This document shows positions 16,395 to 25,617 of a stretch of 64,000 nucleotides of DNA, in pieces; the first letter of the stretch is position 1, and each line of letters opens with the position of its first letter. This stretch comes from Gimesia sp. (lineage in GTDB: Bacteria > Planctomycetota > Planctomycetia > Planctomycetales > Planctomycetaceae). The notes beneath the pieces were generated by a model. That model did no database searches, was not told where the DNA came from, and was given only the letters and a program-made list of their open reading frames with translations. Position numbers and translations under genes: made by a program. Location of the stretch: the NCBI RefSeq assembly GCF_040219335.1, contig NZ_JAVJSQ010000020.1:62001-126000 (forward strand), in the 5' to 3' direction.

Positions 16395-18410
16395 ATGAGC
16401 GAAGAAACCAGCCCGGATCAGAAATCTCAGACTTCCCCGCCTTTTGCGGGTTTCAAGCCTCCTGCGCCGGAACCTGAAGAATCTCATCCCCTGCCCGGCC
16501 CTGACGGAATCCAGCGTCGTCTGGACGTTCCGCATCGCGATTCCGAACTCACCTCGGAAGCTGACTCCAGTTTCAGTGCAGAGAAACAGGCTGCGCTGGA
16601 AGCAAGCCTCTCCCATGCTGCGGGTGCGGGTGAGACACAGAGCCAGGGTGCGAACGAATCGGGAACCTCACTGACCGGCGCAGAACTGCTGAACCAGGCG
16701 GGTGAAATTGCAAACTACCTGAAAACCCAGTTCGCCGAAATCAGTCGACGGGAACAGACGCTCAACAGTCAGCTGGGTGAAATCGATAACGAACGTCGTA
16801 AGATCCGCATGTGGGTCTCGCAGATCGAAGAGCAGTACGACGAGCGGGAAGCCAGTATTCGGGATAAAGAAACCGAGCTGATCCGTAAAGCGGTCGAGTG
16901 CGAGAAGCTGGCGAAAACGGTTCAGCACGAACAGGAAAAAGTTTTCGAAGCCCAGGATCGGATCGAACAGGAACGCAGCGAAATGCGTGACCTGATCCTG
17001 ATGGAATTTGCAGAACAGCGAGAATCCCTGGAACGCCAGCGTCTGGATCTGATCAACGAACGGAAACGGATTCGCGAAGAAGTTCTGGAAACGCTGACCG
17101 AACAAATGCGCGAACTGGAACACGATCAGGACGAATGGCGGGGCGTGCGGCAGACCGAGTTGAATCATCTGAAGCGGGAACGCGAACTGCACGAAGAGAC
17201 GATTCGCAAGGTTGAAGCGGAACTCGAATCCCGCCGGGATAAATTCGAACTGGAACTGAAAACCCGCCAGGCCGACTGGGAATCGAAACGCCACGCCGAG
17301 GAAGAGGCGCTGGCCACACGTGAACGGGACTTCGTCATCCGTTCGGAAGAGATCGAACACCAGCTGTCGATTCAGCGTGAGGATCTGGAGCGCGAGTACG
17401 GCTCCCGGGAGGATCAGTTCGACCAGAAACGGACGCTGATCGAGAACCGGATCAAGTTCCAGGAGAATCACCTGCTGCGACTGCGGAGCCAGGTCGAAAA
17501 AGAACAGCATGAATTCCAGCGTCAGCAACAGATCCAGCAGCAGCAACACGAGCAGAACGAACGCATTCACCTGCTGCGGATGAAACAGCTGGACCGCTTC
17601 CGCGATTTACTGCAGCAGCGCGAGCAGTCGCTGAGTAAGGAACGGGCGCTGCATACCGAATTACGACGCTCTGTCGAACGGTATGAGAAAAATCAGAAAC
17701 AGCGGATGACTGACGAATACGAAGCCTGGCACAAGGAACGCGAATCGCAAAAGGCGGAACTCCGCCGTCAGCACGACATGCTGGCTCTGCATGCAGAGAA
17801 CCTGGAACGCCGACGCGAGCGGCTGGATACGCTGCGAGCGGAAGTCGAAGAGACGCATCGCGCTACGCTCGAAATGCGACTGGCGCTCGAAGAGGGCTGG
17901 GCTCAGCTGACCCAGGCGGAAGGTGAGGAAGCAGCCCGCCTGCGACTGGATAAGGCCCGCGATGCACTGGCTTCACATTACCGGCAGTTACGCGAATCGC
18001 TGTCGGTGGAGCGGCAGGAACTGGATCATTCACAGGAATTGTTTCATCGACACCGGGATGAATTCCGCCAGGAACGTCAGGCCTTGTCCGAATGGATTGC
18101 CGAGCGGGATGAGCAGTTACGTCTACGGAGTGAGCAGTTGCGGTTTGAAGCAGAACAGCTGGCAACACGCGACGCGGCCTGGGGTCAGAAACGGGAACTG
18201 TGGTTGCAGGAGAAGGTTCAGGCGGAACAGATTATTCGCGACCTGCTGCAACAGTTAACCGACCTGACGGGCATTGAAGGCACGTTGAAGGCGACGGCCC
18301 TGCAGGCAGCAGCGGAAGAAGAAGCGACGCTCGATACAGATGAGGAAACGGAAGCATCTGCGGAAGAGTTTGATGCGGAGACGAAGCTGGATCTGCGCGA
18401 CGAGGGTTAG
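16395..18410 (+). CDS. Large coiled-coil protein
   Basis: A 671-residue protein. Residues 1-100 are Pro/Ser/Glu-rich and disordered-looking. From about 100 to 640 it is an almost unbroken heptad pattern rich in Glu, Arg, Gln and Leu (for example REQTLNSQLGEIDNERRKIR and EKEQHEFQRQQQIQQQQHEQ), and an acidic tail ends it. There is no signal peptide or membrane segment, so it is probably cytoplasmic. A structural or scaffold role is inferred from composition only. The start at 16395 follows AAGGA at 8 nt; an in-frame extension to 16320 lacks this. It is downstream of the trxA terminator, so it needs its own promoter. Confidence 0.85.
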   Translation: MSEETSPDQKSQTSPPFAGFKPPAPEPEESHPLPGPDGIQRRLDVPHRDSELTSEADSSFSAEKQAALEASLSHAAGAGETQSQGANESGTSLTGAELLNQAGEIANYLKTQFAEISRREQTLNSQLGEIDNERRKIRMWVSQIEEQYDEREASIRDKETELIRKAVECEKLAKTVQHEQEKVFEAQDRIEQERSEMRDLILMEFAEQRESLERQRLDLINERKRIREEVLETLTEQMRELEHDQDEWRGVRQTELNHLKRERELHEETIRKVEAELESRRDKFELELKTRQADWESKRHAEEEALATRERDFVIRSEEIEHQLSIQREDLEREYGSREDQFDQKRTLIENRIKFQENHLLRLRSQVEKEQHEFQRQQQIQQQQHEQNERIHLLRMKQLDRFRDLLQQREQSLSKERALHTELRRSVERYEKNQKQRMTDEYEAWHKERESQKAELRRQHDMLALHAENLERRRERLDTLRAEVEETHRATLEMRLALEEGWAQLTQAEGEEAARLRLDKARDALASHYRQLRESLSVERQELDHSQELFHRHRDEFRQERQALSEWIAERDEQLRLRSEQLRFEAEQLATRDAAWGQKRELWLQEKVQAEQIIRDLLQQLTDLTGIEGTLKATALQAAAEEEATLDTDEETEASAEEFDAETKLDLRDEG

Positions 18411-18425
18411 CGTTTCTCGCTCAAG

Positions 18426-18448
18426 CACAGTTGGTCGAACCAACTGTG
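18426..18448. repeat. Hairpin repeat module E, copy 1
   Basis: A perfect inverted repeat, CACAGTTGG with CCAACTGTG around TCGAA. A second near-identical copy lies at 18674. A related sequence with GTTGGTGGGCCAAC occurs near 46940. Confidence 0.7.
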
Positions 18449-18458
18449 GCAGTCGGCG

Positions 18459-18546
18459 GGTTGGTGTGCTGGTTCCGAGTCGAGCGATTACTTTGGGACC
18501 TCTTGTTGCCTGAGGCAATCCCGGATTACATCCGGGAGCACCCGGT
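18459..18546. repeat. Dispersed repeat module B, copy 1
   Basis: Starts GGTTGGTG, then GACCTCTTGTTGCCTG, GGCAATCCCGGATTACATCC and GGGAGCACCC. The same block recurs near 44989, 47032 and 48166. It contains short palindromes (TTGCCTGAGGCAA, CCCGGAT/ATCCGGG). Confidence 0.75.
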
Positions 18547-18585
18547 CTAACAGAAAATGTAATTTTGCGAGAGCGTTTGAAATCT

Positions 18586-18644
18586 TGCTCTGTCAGTTTC
18601 CTGCTCGCTGCGCTCGGCCCGAATTGCATTCGGGCTTACCCGTG
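18586..18644. repeat. Dispersed repeat module A, copy 1
   Basis: CTCTGTCAGTTTCCTGCTCG, then CTGCGCTCGGCCCGAATTGC and ATTCGGGCTTACCC. Nearly identical blocks occur at 44832, 46775 and 48060. The core CCCGAAT/ATTCGGG forms a hairpin. Here module B precedes A, the reverse of the other loci. Confidence 0.8.
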
Positions 18645-18673
18645 ATTCTTGAATGGAAGTAGCATTGTGCGAG

Positions 18674-18696
18674 CACAGTTGGTCGAGCCAACTGTG
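18674..18696. repeat. Hairpin repeat module E, copy 2
   Basis: CACAGTTGG and CCAACTGTG around TCGAG, identical in the stem to copy 1, 248 bp away. The two copies bracket modules B and A. Confidence 0.7.
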
Positions 18697-18724
18697 GTAC
18701 CCGGTATCACAAAATGACCGGGGA

Positions 18725-18913
18725 TTAACGCAGGTCTTTCCAGGCATCCCAACAGAGGAAGAGTACCAGGCCGGCGGAGACCAGGAACATGATGTCCATC
18801 ATCATGCTGCCGCGAAAGGGGATGCCAATCGCGATATCAGCCAGTGCGAGGGCCGCCACGATTCCTGAAGCGGCCATCGAGCCCATGATCATTTTTTTGG
18901 GTGCATCTGACAT
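18725..18913 (-). CDS. Small two-helix membrane protein
   Basis: A 62-residue protein with a short polar N-terminus (MSDAPKKM) and two hydrophobic segments (about 10-30 and 37-56) separated by IPFRGS, ending WDAWKDLR. No family was recognised. Start at 18913 with ATG. It stands between a repeat cluster and a 233-bp gap before the VOC gene, so it is probably on its own transcript. The hydrophobic pattern and flanking charges make it credible as a gene. Confidence 0.65.
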   Translation of the reverse strand: MSDAPKKMIMGSMAASGIVAALALADIAIGIPFRGSMMMDIMFLVSAGLVLFLCWDAWKDLR

Positions 18914-19146
18914 TAAGATCCTCGTCTCTCTCTACCTCTGTCAAAGCTGTCTGCTTAATGGATGTCTTGTACTCGTCTTGAAATGACCTTCGATGAGCAC
19001 TCTCGTTTCAAGTATACCTTATCCTCTGGTGGAATTTCCAGTCGATTCTGAGAACTGATTCCTCGCGTCGTTGATCCCTGCCCCGCTGCGATCTGCGAGA
19101 CCTGAAAAACCGTTATAACAGTGCCAGCCGACACCTGCCGTGGGCT

Positions 19147-19563
19147 TCAGGACCCGAGCGAGCAGAGCTCGATGATGTGTCCGTCCGGATCGTTGACGAA
19201 GGTCTGAGTAGCTCCATCGGGCCGGGGTTTGGGAGGCGAAACGATGGGAATTCCCTGCTGCAGTGCCTGTGCATAGGCCTGATTCGCATTCTGTACCTGA
19301 AAGGCGAAATGGTGTGTGCGGGTGTTCGGTTCGACATCGGCCTGCCCAGCTGCGCCGGACTGATCGTGTTCGAGGATGAGGTGAATCTGCTGTCCGCCGA
19401 TCTGGTACCAGTGGCCTTCGAAGGAAAACGCAGGCCGAGGCACCTGATCCATGCCCAGAAAATCGACGTAAAACTTACGTGAGGCTTCCAGATCTTTGAC
19501 CACAAGAGTGATGTGATCGAAGGCTTGAACCTGCACACATTCTGTGGGGGCAACATTAGACAT
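19147..19563 (-). CDS. VOC/glyoxalase-superfamily protein
   Basis: A 138-residue single vicinal-oxygen-chelate module. FDHITLVVKDLEASRKFY and FLGMDQVPRPAF form the first beta-alpha-beta-beta-beta unit; THHFAFQVQNANQAY and NDPDGHIIELCS the second. Candidate metal ligands are the His in FDHITL, the His in QIHLILEHD, the His pair in THHF and the Glu in IIELC. It could be a lyase, dioxygenase or resistance protein, and the substrate cannot be told. It lies 30 bp after mqnE on the same strand and may be co-transcribed. Confidence 0.9.
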   Translation of the reverse strand: MSNVAPTECVQVQAFDHITLVVKDLEASRKFYVDFLGMDQVPRPAFSFEGHWYQIGGQQIHLILEHDQSGAAGQADVEPNTRTHHFAFQVQNANQAYAQALQQGIPIVSPPKPRPDGATQTFVNDPDGHIIELCSLGS

Positions 19564-19593
19564 GAATTCGCCTTTCTTGTTTCAGGTTGCTGA

Positions 19594-20739
19594 TCAGGAA
19601 ACGGAGGAGGCCAGGATTGGTTCCCCGATGCTCCAGGAAGCGCCGTCGCGGACAATGTGCCGATAGAGGGTATCGCGTTCGACGGGGATGCGACCTGCTT
19701 CCTTGATCAGGCGATGCAGCATTTCGACGGTCAGCCCTTCCGGCGTTTTGGCTCCGGCATCGTGATAGATCAGTTCGTGAACCACGGTTCCGTCCAGGTC
19801 GTCTGCACCAAAGCTGAGGGCGGTCTGTGCGGTCTTTTCGCCGAGCATGATCCAGTAGGCTTTAATGTGATCGAAGTTATCGAGCATGATCCGTGAGAGT
19901 GCGATCATCTTAAGGTCGGTGAGTCCGGAGGCTTTGGGGATTTCTGACATCCCGGTGTTTTCCGGATGGAAGGCCAGCGGGATAAACGTCTGGAATCCGC
20001 CGGTCTCATCCTGCAGTTCCCGCAGGCGGCAGAGATGGTCGACGCGGTGTTTGGCCTGTTCGTAGTGGCCGTAGAGAATGGTGGCGTTACTCCGCAGTCC
20101 GAGGTTGTGAGCTTCGCGGTGGATGTCGATCCAGCTCTGGGCGTCGGCCTTGTGTTCGCAGATTTTTTCGCGGACTTCGGGATGGAAGATCTCAGCACCG
20201 CCGCCGGGCATGCTGCCCAAACCGGCTTCCATCATCTGTTCGAGCACCCAACGGGTCGGCTTTTTGGTCATGAAGCTGAACCAGTTGATTTCCACGGGCG
20301 TCCAGGCTTTGATGTGCAGCTCGGGATATTCGTCGTGAATGGTGCTGACGACATCGAGGTACCAGTCGAATTTTTTCTGGTGATGCAGCCCGCCGACGAC
20401 GTGGATTTCCGTAGCGCCGCTGACGCGGGCTTCCTGAACACGTTCGCGAATCATGTCTTCGGTGAAGGTGTAACCGCGTTCTGATTTGAGGTCAGCCCGG
20501 AAGGCGCAGAACTTACAACGATAGACGCAGACGTTCGTCGGGTTCAGGTGGATGTTCGTGTTGTAGAACGCGAAATTCCCGTTCTTGCGTTCACGGACCT
20601 GGTTGGCCAGGCCGCCCAGCGTCAGGATGTCGACTTTCTCGTCCAGAAAAACACCTTCATCGAAGGTGATCCGCTCGCCGGTTTCGACTTTGCGGGTGAT
20701 GGTTGCGAGCTGTTCCTGTTCGTTTTGATTCAGATTCAT
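19594..20739 (-). CDS. mqnE: Aminofutalosine synthase (radical SAM)
   Basis: A 381-residue radical SAM enzyme that joins SAM's adenosyl radical to the chorismate-derived enol-pyruvyl benzoate, giving aminofutalosine in the futalosine route to menaquinone. The iron-sulfur motif CxxxCxxC is C71, C75 and C78 in VCVYRCKFCAF. Other family blocks are EIHVVGGLHHQKKFDWY, MPGGGAEIFHPEVR and FIPLAFHPENTGM. Length is typical. It lies about 100 bp after the UbiA-type prenyltransferase, consistent with a menaquinone gene pair. Confidence 0.95.
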   Translation of the reverse strand: MNLNQNEQEQLATITRKVETGERITFDEGVFLDEKVDILTLGGLANQVRERKNGNFAFYNTNIHLNPTNVCVYRCKFCAFRADLKSERGYTFTEDMIRERVQEARVSGATEIHVVGGLHHQKKFDWYLDVVSTIHDEYPELHIKAWTPVEINWFSFMTKKPTRWVLEQMMEAGLGSMPGGGAEIFHPEVREKICEHKADAQSWIDIHREAHNLGLRSNATILYGHYEQAKHRVDHLCRLRELQDETGGFQTFIPLAFHPENTGMSEIPKASGLTDLKMIALSRIMLDNFDHIKAYWIMLGEKTAQTALSFGADDLDGTVVHELIYHDAGAKTPEGLTVEMLHRLIKEAGRIPVERDTLYRHIVRDGASWSIGEPILASSVS

Positions 20740-20840
20740 CAGACTGTCTGTTGATTCGTTTCGCGTATCAGAAAAATGGTGTTTAGTCAGACCTGCCGTC
20801 CGCGCAGCAGGACTTCTTTATTATGACGTTTCAGGCTGGC

Positions 20841-21713
20841 TTATGCGAGCCAGACATCGATCAATCCCACAAAGAACAAACCAATACTGATTACGGCGTT
20901 CACGTGGAAAAAGGCCAGATTGACGCGTCCCAGGTCATCCGGATTGACCAGCAGGTGTTCATAGATCAGTAGTCCCGCGACCGCGAGGACGGCGATCAAA
21001 AAGGGGATGCCCAGGGCAGCGACGTACCAGAGGCTGAACAGGCAGACGATGGTCATGAGGTGGCTGAACATCGCGAAACGCAGGGCTTTTTTGATGCCCC
21101 AGCGGGAGGGGATACTGGAAAGCCGCTTGTCCTGATCAAAATGGACATCCTGACACGCATAGATAATGTCGAAACCGCCGACCCAGAAGAAGACCACCGC
21201 TCCCAGCAGAATGGGTTCCAGCGAGAGCGACCCGCGGATGGCGATCCAGGCGGCCAGGGGTGAGAGCATGAGGGCTGTCGAGAGCCAGTAATGGCACCAG
21301 ATAGTGAAGCGTTTGGCGTAGGAATAGCCGAGCAGAAACAAGAGCACCGGCACCGAGAGGTAGAGCGGCCAGCGATTGGGTAAAAACAGGAGTGTCGAGG
21401 CGATAAAGGCCAGTGAAGTCAGCAGGGTAAAAATGGTTACCGCGCGGACACTGATGAGTCCTGCCGGGATGTGTCGCCCTGCGGTCCGTGGATTTTCCGC
21501 GTCGATGTCGCGGTCGACCAGTCGATTGAAGGCCATGGCTGCCGAACGGGCAAACAGCATGCAGAGCAGAATCCCCACCAGTTCCTGCCAGCGAACGGTC
21601 TGACCGCGCCAGGCCAGTACGGCGGAGAGCAGCGCGAACGGGAGGGCAAAGATAGTATGGCTGAAGCGAATCAGTTCGAGTAACAGGCGCAGTCGGGCCA
21701 GCATTGAATTCAT
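20841..21713 (-). CDS. UbiA-family prenyltransferase, probably menaquinone MqnP type
   Basis: A 290-residue membrane prenyltransferase with eight or nine hydrophobic segments. The first Asp-rich motif is NRLVDRDIDAENPRT (N63, D67, D71) and the second is DIIYACQDVHFDQDKRL, both needed for Mg-diphosphate binding. It would attach a polyprenyl chain to the aromatic menaquinone precursor. The neighbouring mqnE favours the futalosine pathway over ubiquinone synthesis. ATG at 21713. The UbiA family is certain; the precise substrate is inferred from context. Confidence 0.92.
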   Translation of the reverse strand: MNSMLARLRLLLELIRFSHTIFALPFALLSAVLAWRGQTVRWQELVGILLCMLFARSAAMAFNRLVDRDIDAENPRTAGRHIPAGLISVRAVTIFTLLTSLAFIASTLLFLPNRWPLYLSVPVLLFLLGYSYAKRFTIWCHYWLSTALMLSPLAAWIAIRGSLSLEPILLGAVVFFWVGGFDIIYACQDVHFDQDKRLSSIPSRWGIKKALRFAMFSHLMTIVCLFSLWYVAALGIPFLIAVLAVAGLLIYEHLLVNPDDLGRVNLAFFHVNAVISIGLFFVGLIDVWLA

Positions 21714-21852
21714 CTCATCAGAGGAGGATTGAGCGGTCGGGGTTGATCACAGGATACGATCGCTGGCTTCATCTTAGCTGATGTGCTGCGGGCACCCAAG
21801 TCAGGGAGACGGGAAACTCAGGCGCAGAGACAGGAATCGGAGGTTTCCGAGC

Positions 21853-22725
21853 TTACCGGCTGGGAAAAGTGTTCAGCGAAGCGACGTAATTCACAAAGCG
21901 ATCTTCGACGCCGGGAATATCGCGGGGCAGCCGGGCACTGAGGACCTCGGGGGATTCGTTGGTCTTCAGCTCTGAGAGATATGCGAGCAGTGCATCCCGG
22001 GCTTCGGGCGTGCTGTTCAACATGAAATGCGTCCATGCCCAGGCTTCCTGGTAATCGACGCGTTGCATCTGCGAGACCTTCTCGAGCTGTTCCAGGCGTT
22101 TCATATCCGGCTTCCAGCCGTTGTTGAGGGCGGCGGTGAGTCGGGACGCGTGATCGCGATTGATCTGTCCGGGTGTATTGCCGGCGACTTCGAAGTATTC
22201 CGCGAGACCTTCGTCGAGCCAGAGCGGAACGGTCTTCAGGCTGGCGTGCAGGAGTCCGTGTGTAAATTCGTGGCGGAGATCTTCCTGGATGCGGTCACCC
22301 CAGAAGGTGTAGACGGCCAGCTCTTTGGGAGTGCCCACAAAGTAAGCGCGACGTGGAGGCAGTCCCGGGTAGGTCAGATCGAGATAATTGCGGTACTCTT
22401 CCTGGTTGGAAAAGAGATAGACGGTGACCTGCTCGCTGTTCAGGGGAATATTCAGGGTAGCGGCGACATCTTCCCGCAGCTGGATCAGATCCTGAAACAG
22501 GGGATGTTCCTGTCCCAGTTTGAAATCGCTGAGCACGATCAACTGTTCGGCACTGACGCTGTGTCGTGCGGGCAGATGGACGGCCTGATTTTTCGCGGCG
22601 GTCCGGCAGCCCTGGGCTGAGAACAGACAAAGTGTCAGACAGACATTCAGAGCGAGTGCTTTGAATGCGGGCCATGACTTCCGGTGGGGAGTCTGATCCG
22701 GGCTGACGGGTAATTCGGTTTTCAC
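21853..22725 (-). CDS. Lipoprotein gluzincin peptidase (DUF1570/peptidase MA-like)
   Basis: A 290-residue lipoprotein: a hydrophobic signal ending LFSAQGC with C40 as lipidation site. The zinc-peptidase motif is H152-E-F-T-H156, with a probable third ligand E172 in WLDEGLAEYFE. The start appears to be GTG at 22725, with no obvious ribosome site. It sits between a small membrane-protein gene and the prenyltransferase in the minus-strand run. The substrate is unknown. Confidence 0.85.
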   Translation of the reverse strand: MKTELPVSPDQTPHRKSWPAFKALALNVCLTLCLFSAQGCRTAAKNQAVHLPARHSVSAEQLIVLSDFKLGQEHPLFQDLIQLREDVAATLNIPLNSEQVTVYLFSNQEEYRNYLDLTYPGLPPRRAYFVGTPKELAVYTFWGDRIQEDLRHEFTHGLLHASLKTVPLWLDEGLAEYFEVAGNTPGQINRDHASRLTAALNNGWKPDMKRLEQLEKVSQMQRVDYQEAWAWTHFMLNSTPEARDALLAYLSELKTNESPEVLSARLPRDIPGVEDRFVNYVASLNTFPSR

Positions 22726-22778
22726 GGTGAGCAGTCGGGTCTCAGTAAGCGGGGATAGTATCTGTCAGTAAGTCGCAG

Positions 22779-23108
22779 TTATAAACGTTTCTGGGAGGAT
22801 TCCGGATTGGCGGCAGAGCGCTGCTTATCCGTACCGGGAAACAGACCGTCGAAGAATCCATTCGATGCGGACTGAATAATGAGGTTCCCTTTTCCATTAT
22901 CAATCAGTGACTGGGCCAGCCGGGGATGGTCTTTCCAGGTGGTCGCCTGCCATTTTCTGATGTCAGCGTAAGTATCGTGAAGACCGGCCTGTGATTTGGG
23001 GACCAGGTGCCAGCCTTCCTTTGACTGTACGATGTGATATTCAAATGCGGCATACATGCCACCCGCTCCGATCATCATGAAAATCAAAGCGGCTACGATT
23101 CGGCGCAT
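22779..23108 (-). CDS. Small membrane-anchored protein
   Basis: A 109-residue protein with one N-terminal transmembrane segment (RRIVAALIFMMIGAGGMYAA) and an extracytoplasmic region with GWHLVPKSQAGLHDTYADIR, WQATTWKDHP and an Asn/Gly-rich turn. The ATG at 23108 is preferred because AAGGAA lies upstream; a GTG three codons earlier (23117) is possible. No family was recognised. It is in the run between fmt and the peptidase gene. Confidence 0.78.
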   Translation of the reverse strand: MRRIVAALIFMMIGAGGMYAAFEYHIVQSKEGWHLVPKSQAGLHDTYADIRKWQATTWKDHPRLAQSLIDNGKGNLIIQSASNGFFDGLFPGTDKQRSAANPESSQKRL

Positions 23109-23237
23109 CTCACTCACTTCCTTGTGTGTTAAATCCAGGTTCGCCTGCTGATCAGGGGCGGGATCATCTCAGAAACCGGCAAATGCGGCAAGAGTGAACC
23201 TGAGGATTCAGCAGCAATGACGATACATAAAGCCACC

Positions 23238-24230
23238 TTAAGTGGCGGGAGTACCGAAAATGTCCCCCGGATGGATTTTTCGACCGCAGAGATATTCTTT
23301 AACCTGCATGGCTCGCTTACCTTGCGGCTGAATCTGGTTGAGCTGCAGCAGCCCCGACCCTGTACTGACGACAACGCGTCTGGTGTCGGCGAAGACGACT
23401 GTTCCGGGTGCGGCCGCCTGTGGATCGACTTCTGGTTCGAGGGCTTCCAGATCTTCTGGAGTGAGCGGGTCGACATCCAGGATCTGCAGACGCAGGGGAT
23501 CCTGTCCCGGATGCTGGAGGAAGGAGAACGGGCTGGGCCAGGGTTGCATGGCCCGGACGTGCCAGGAAATCTGTTCGGCGGTCTGGCTCCAGTCAATCGC
23601 GCCGACCTGTTTGTCCAGCGTAGGCGCGAAGGTGGCTTCCTCGTGGTTTTGTGGCGTTTCGACGAGTGTGCCGGCTTCGATGTCGGACAGTAACTGCATG
23701 GCCAGCGGTGCGGCGAGGTCGGCGAGACGATCCTGCAGCTGTCCCGTTGTTTCCTTGGGACCGATTTCGGTTTCGACCATGCCGGCGATCGGGCCGGAGT
23801 CGAGGGCGCGTTCGATCCGGAAGACCGAGACGCCGCTGCGGGTCTCGCCATTCTGGATCGCGTAGAGAATCGGGGCGGCGCCGCGATACTTTGGCAGCAG
23901 GGACGCGTGCAGATTAAAGGCACCGCAGCGGGGCATATCGAGCAGTTTCTGGGAGAGGATCTGTCCGTATGCGGCGACGAGGTACACGTCCGCCTGTAGC
24001 TGATCGAGTTCTTCGAGTGCTTCCGCGGTATTGATTTTTGGCGGCTGGAAGACGGGGATCTCGTGTTCCAGGGCGAGCTCTTTCATCGGGTTTTTGTGGC
24101 GGTGATGTCCGCGACCGGTCCGATCGGGCTGTGTATACAGGGCCAGAACCTCATGCTCGGAATCAATGAGCGCCTGAAACGCGGGAATCGCGAAGGTGCC
24201 GGTCCCCATCATGACTACTTTTAAAGGCAC
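23238..24230 (-). CDS. fmt: Methionyl-tRNA formyltransferase
   Basis: A 330-residue enzyme that formylates initiator Met-tRNA with 10-formyl-THF. The N-terminal formyltransferase domain has KVVMMGTGTFAIPAF, and FNLHASLLPKYRGAAPI carries the catalytic His and the SLLP motif. The C-terminal OB-like domain (about 210-320) begins near QVGAIDWSQTAEQI. The start is GTG at 24230 with GGAG 7 nt upstream. The peptide deformylase gene lies just upstream (125 bp), the common def-fmt pairing. Confidence 0.96.
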   Translation of the reverse strand: MPLKVVMMGTGTFAIPAFQALIDSEHEVLALYTQPDRTGRGHHRHKNPMKELALEHEIPVFQPPKINTAEALEELDQLQADVYLVAAYGQILSQKLLDMPRCGAFNLHASLLPKYRGAAPILYAIQNGETRSGVSVFRIERALDSGPIAGMVETEIGPKETTGQLQDRLADLAAPLAMQLLSDIEAGTLVETPQNHEEATFAPTLDKQVGAIDWSQTAEQISWHVRAMQPWPSPFSFLQHPGQDPLRLQILDVDPLTPEDLEALEPEVDPQAAAPGTVVFADTRRVVVSTGSGLLQLNQIQPQGKRAMQVKEYLCGRKIHPGDIFGTPAT

Positions 24231-24355
24231 GGGAAATCTCCTCCTGATGAGTCAGCCTCAGTCTTTACTCGCCCTGCTGCGCCGACTGGCATCAAAGACA
24301 GGGAAAGCGCAGTTGCCGAACGAAAACAGTATCTCGGTGCGGATGACGGGCTGTG

Positions 24356-24946
24356 TTAATCCAGTTCCAGTTCGAGCTGGGCCAGTTGTTTGCGAAGTTC
24401 TTCATCCGAAGCAATTTCGCCTCGATCCTGCTGATGACGGAACTGAGCTTCGAAGTCAGCGATCTGGGCTTCCAGTTCAGCCTTTTTGGCTTCGACCATG
24501 CGATCCGTAAACATGACGCCTTCGATGTGATCGTATTCATGCTGTACAGCGCGGGCGGCCAGATCGTCGAGGGTGATCTCAAACAGCTGTCCGTTGAGAT
24601 CGTAAGCTTCCACGGTAATTTCTTCGGAACGTTTGACGTCGCCGTAAAGCTGGGGGAGACTCAGGCAGCCTTCTTCCCCTTCGGCCGTCCCTTTGCGTTT
24701 GGTAATTTCCGGGTTGATGAAGACAAACTCTTCCTCTTTTTCGCCGGGATCGGAAGTCAGGTTGATCACAAACAGTCGATACGGAAGTGCGACCTGGTTG
24801 GCTGCCAGTCCGATGCCCCGTGCCTGATACATGAGCTCGAACATCGTTTTGACGATATCGCGCAGTTCAGGCGTGATGCTTTTAATGGGTTTGGATTTCC
24901 AGCGGAGGGCAGGATGGGGATAATTGACGATTTGCAACGCAGCCAT
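24356..24946 (-). CDS. def: Peptide deformylase
   Basis: A 196-residue metalloenzyme that removes the N-formyl group from new proteins. All three motifs are present: GIGLAANQ (44-51), EEGCLSLP with C94, and HEYDH (H136, E137, H140). A Glu/Gln-rich helical tail of about 35 residues extends beyond the catalytic core. ATG at 24946 (MAALQIVNYPHPALR) is the family's normal start; an in-frame extension to 25084 is rejected. Confidence 0.96.
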   Translation of the reverse strand: MAALQIVNYPHPALRWKSKPIKSITPELRDIVKTMFELMYQARGIGLAANQVALPYRLFVINLTSDPGEKEEEFVFINPEITKRKGTAEGEEGCLSLPQLYGDVKRSEEITVEAYDLNGQLFEITLDDLAARAVQHEYDHIEGVMFTDRMVEAKKAELEAQIADFEAQFRHQQDRGEIASDEELRKQLAQLELELD

Positions 24947-25232
24947 AATTTGATGTACCCGGCGGGGTATGATACACAGTTCAGAAATCAGTCGATGACG
25001 GTACTCCAGTCTCTGCGAAGAGCGCGCAGGGAGGGACGCCATATACATAACTAACTGTATAGCAAGGCCGTACGGGAGATACAATCCTTATCCCCGTGAA
25101 CAATGGCATTGTTCGCGTTTTTTCCAGCGTCTGGTCAGCCACGGCGCAGGCCACGAACGTGTTGTCGTGCCTGTCGACCCGTCTCAGGCCGAGACGACCA
25201 GACGCCACTGCACAGCCGCTACCACATGCATC

Positions 25233-25532
25233 TTAATACATGGGCAGCGGGTCAAGTGGAGCAGAAGCGGTAGCTGGTACTGATCCCTGGATGACAGGAG
25301 CAGCTGCAGTGGACTGATAAGTATCGTAGGTGTTGTAGGCTCCCTGAGGTGCGTAAGTCGGAGCACCGACACCACAGTTACCGGTTGAGCATCCACCGCC
25401 ACCAAAGGGCATGACTGGTGCCATGGAAGGACCGTAGTTACAGCTACCGCAGTTGCCGTAACGTCCACACTGGCAACCTGTTGTCAGAGCGATCAATGCG
25501 ATACCGAGCATTGTAATTCCGAAACGTTTCAT
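25233..25532 (-). CDS. Small Gly/Cys/Tyr-rich lipoprotein
   Basis: A 99-residue protein with signal MKRFGITMLGIALIALTTGC and lipidation Cys at 20. The mature part holds several Cys-Gly pairs (CQCGRYGNCGSCNYG, GGCSTGNCGVG) and then an Ala/Thr/Tyr/Pro-rich tail ending DPLPMY. Its low complexity suggests a surface or envelope structural role. No family was identified. ATG at 25532 is chosen since the longer frame to 25703 overlaps the next gene and has no signal peptide. Confidence 0.75.
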   Translation of the reverse strand: MKRFGITMLGIALIALTTGCQCGRYGNCGSCNYGPSMAPVMPFGGGGCSTGNCGVGAPTYAPQGAYNTYDTYQSTAAAPVIQGSVPATASAPLDPLPMY

Positions 25533-25617
25533 GAGTTCAATCCTTTTCTTCAACAATGGAGCGACTGAAAAATTCAATCGCTGATAATCATTCTTTGATG
25601 TGGAATAGTTCTTACGC

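Noticed and set aside
16668-17570. 300-codon minus-strand open frame rich in Phe and Leu
   Set aside because: Antisense shadow of the Glu/Lys/Gln-rich coiled-coil gene; such codon patterns routinely leave the opposite frame open.
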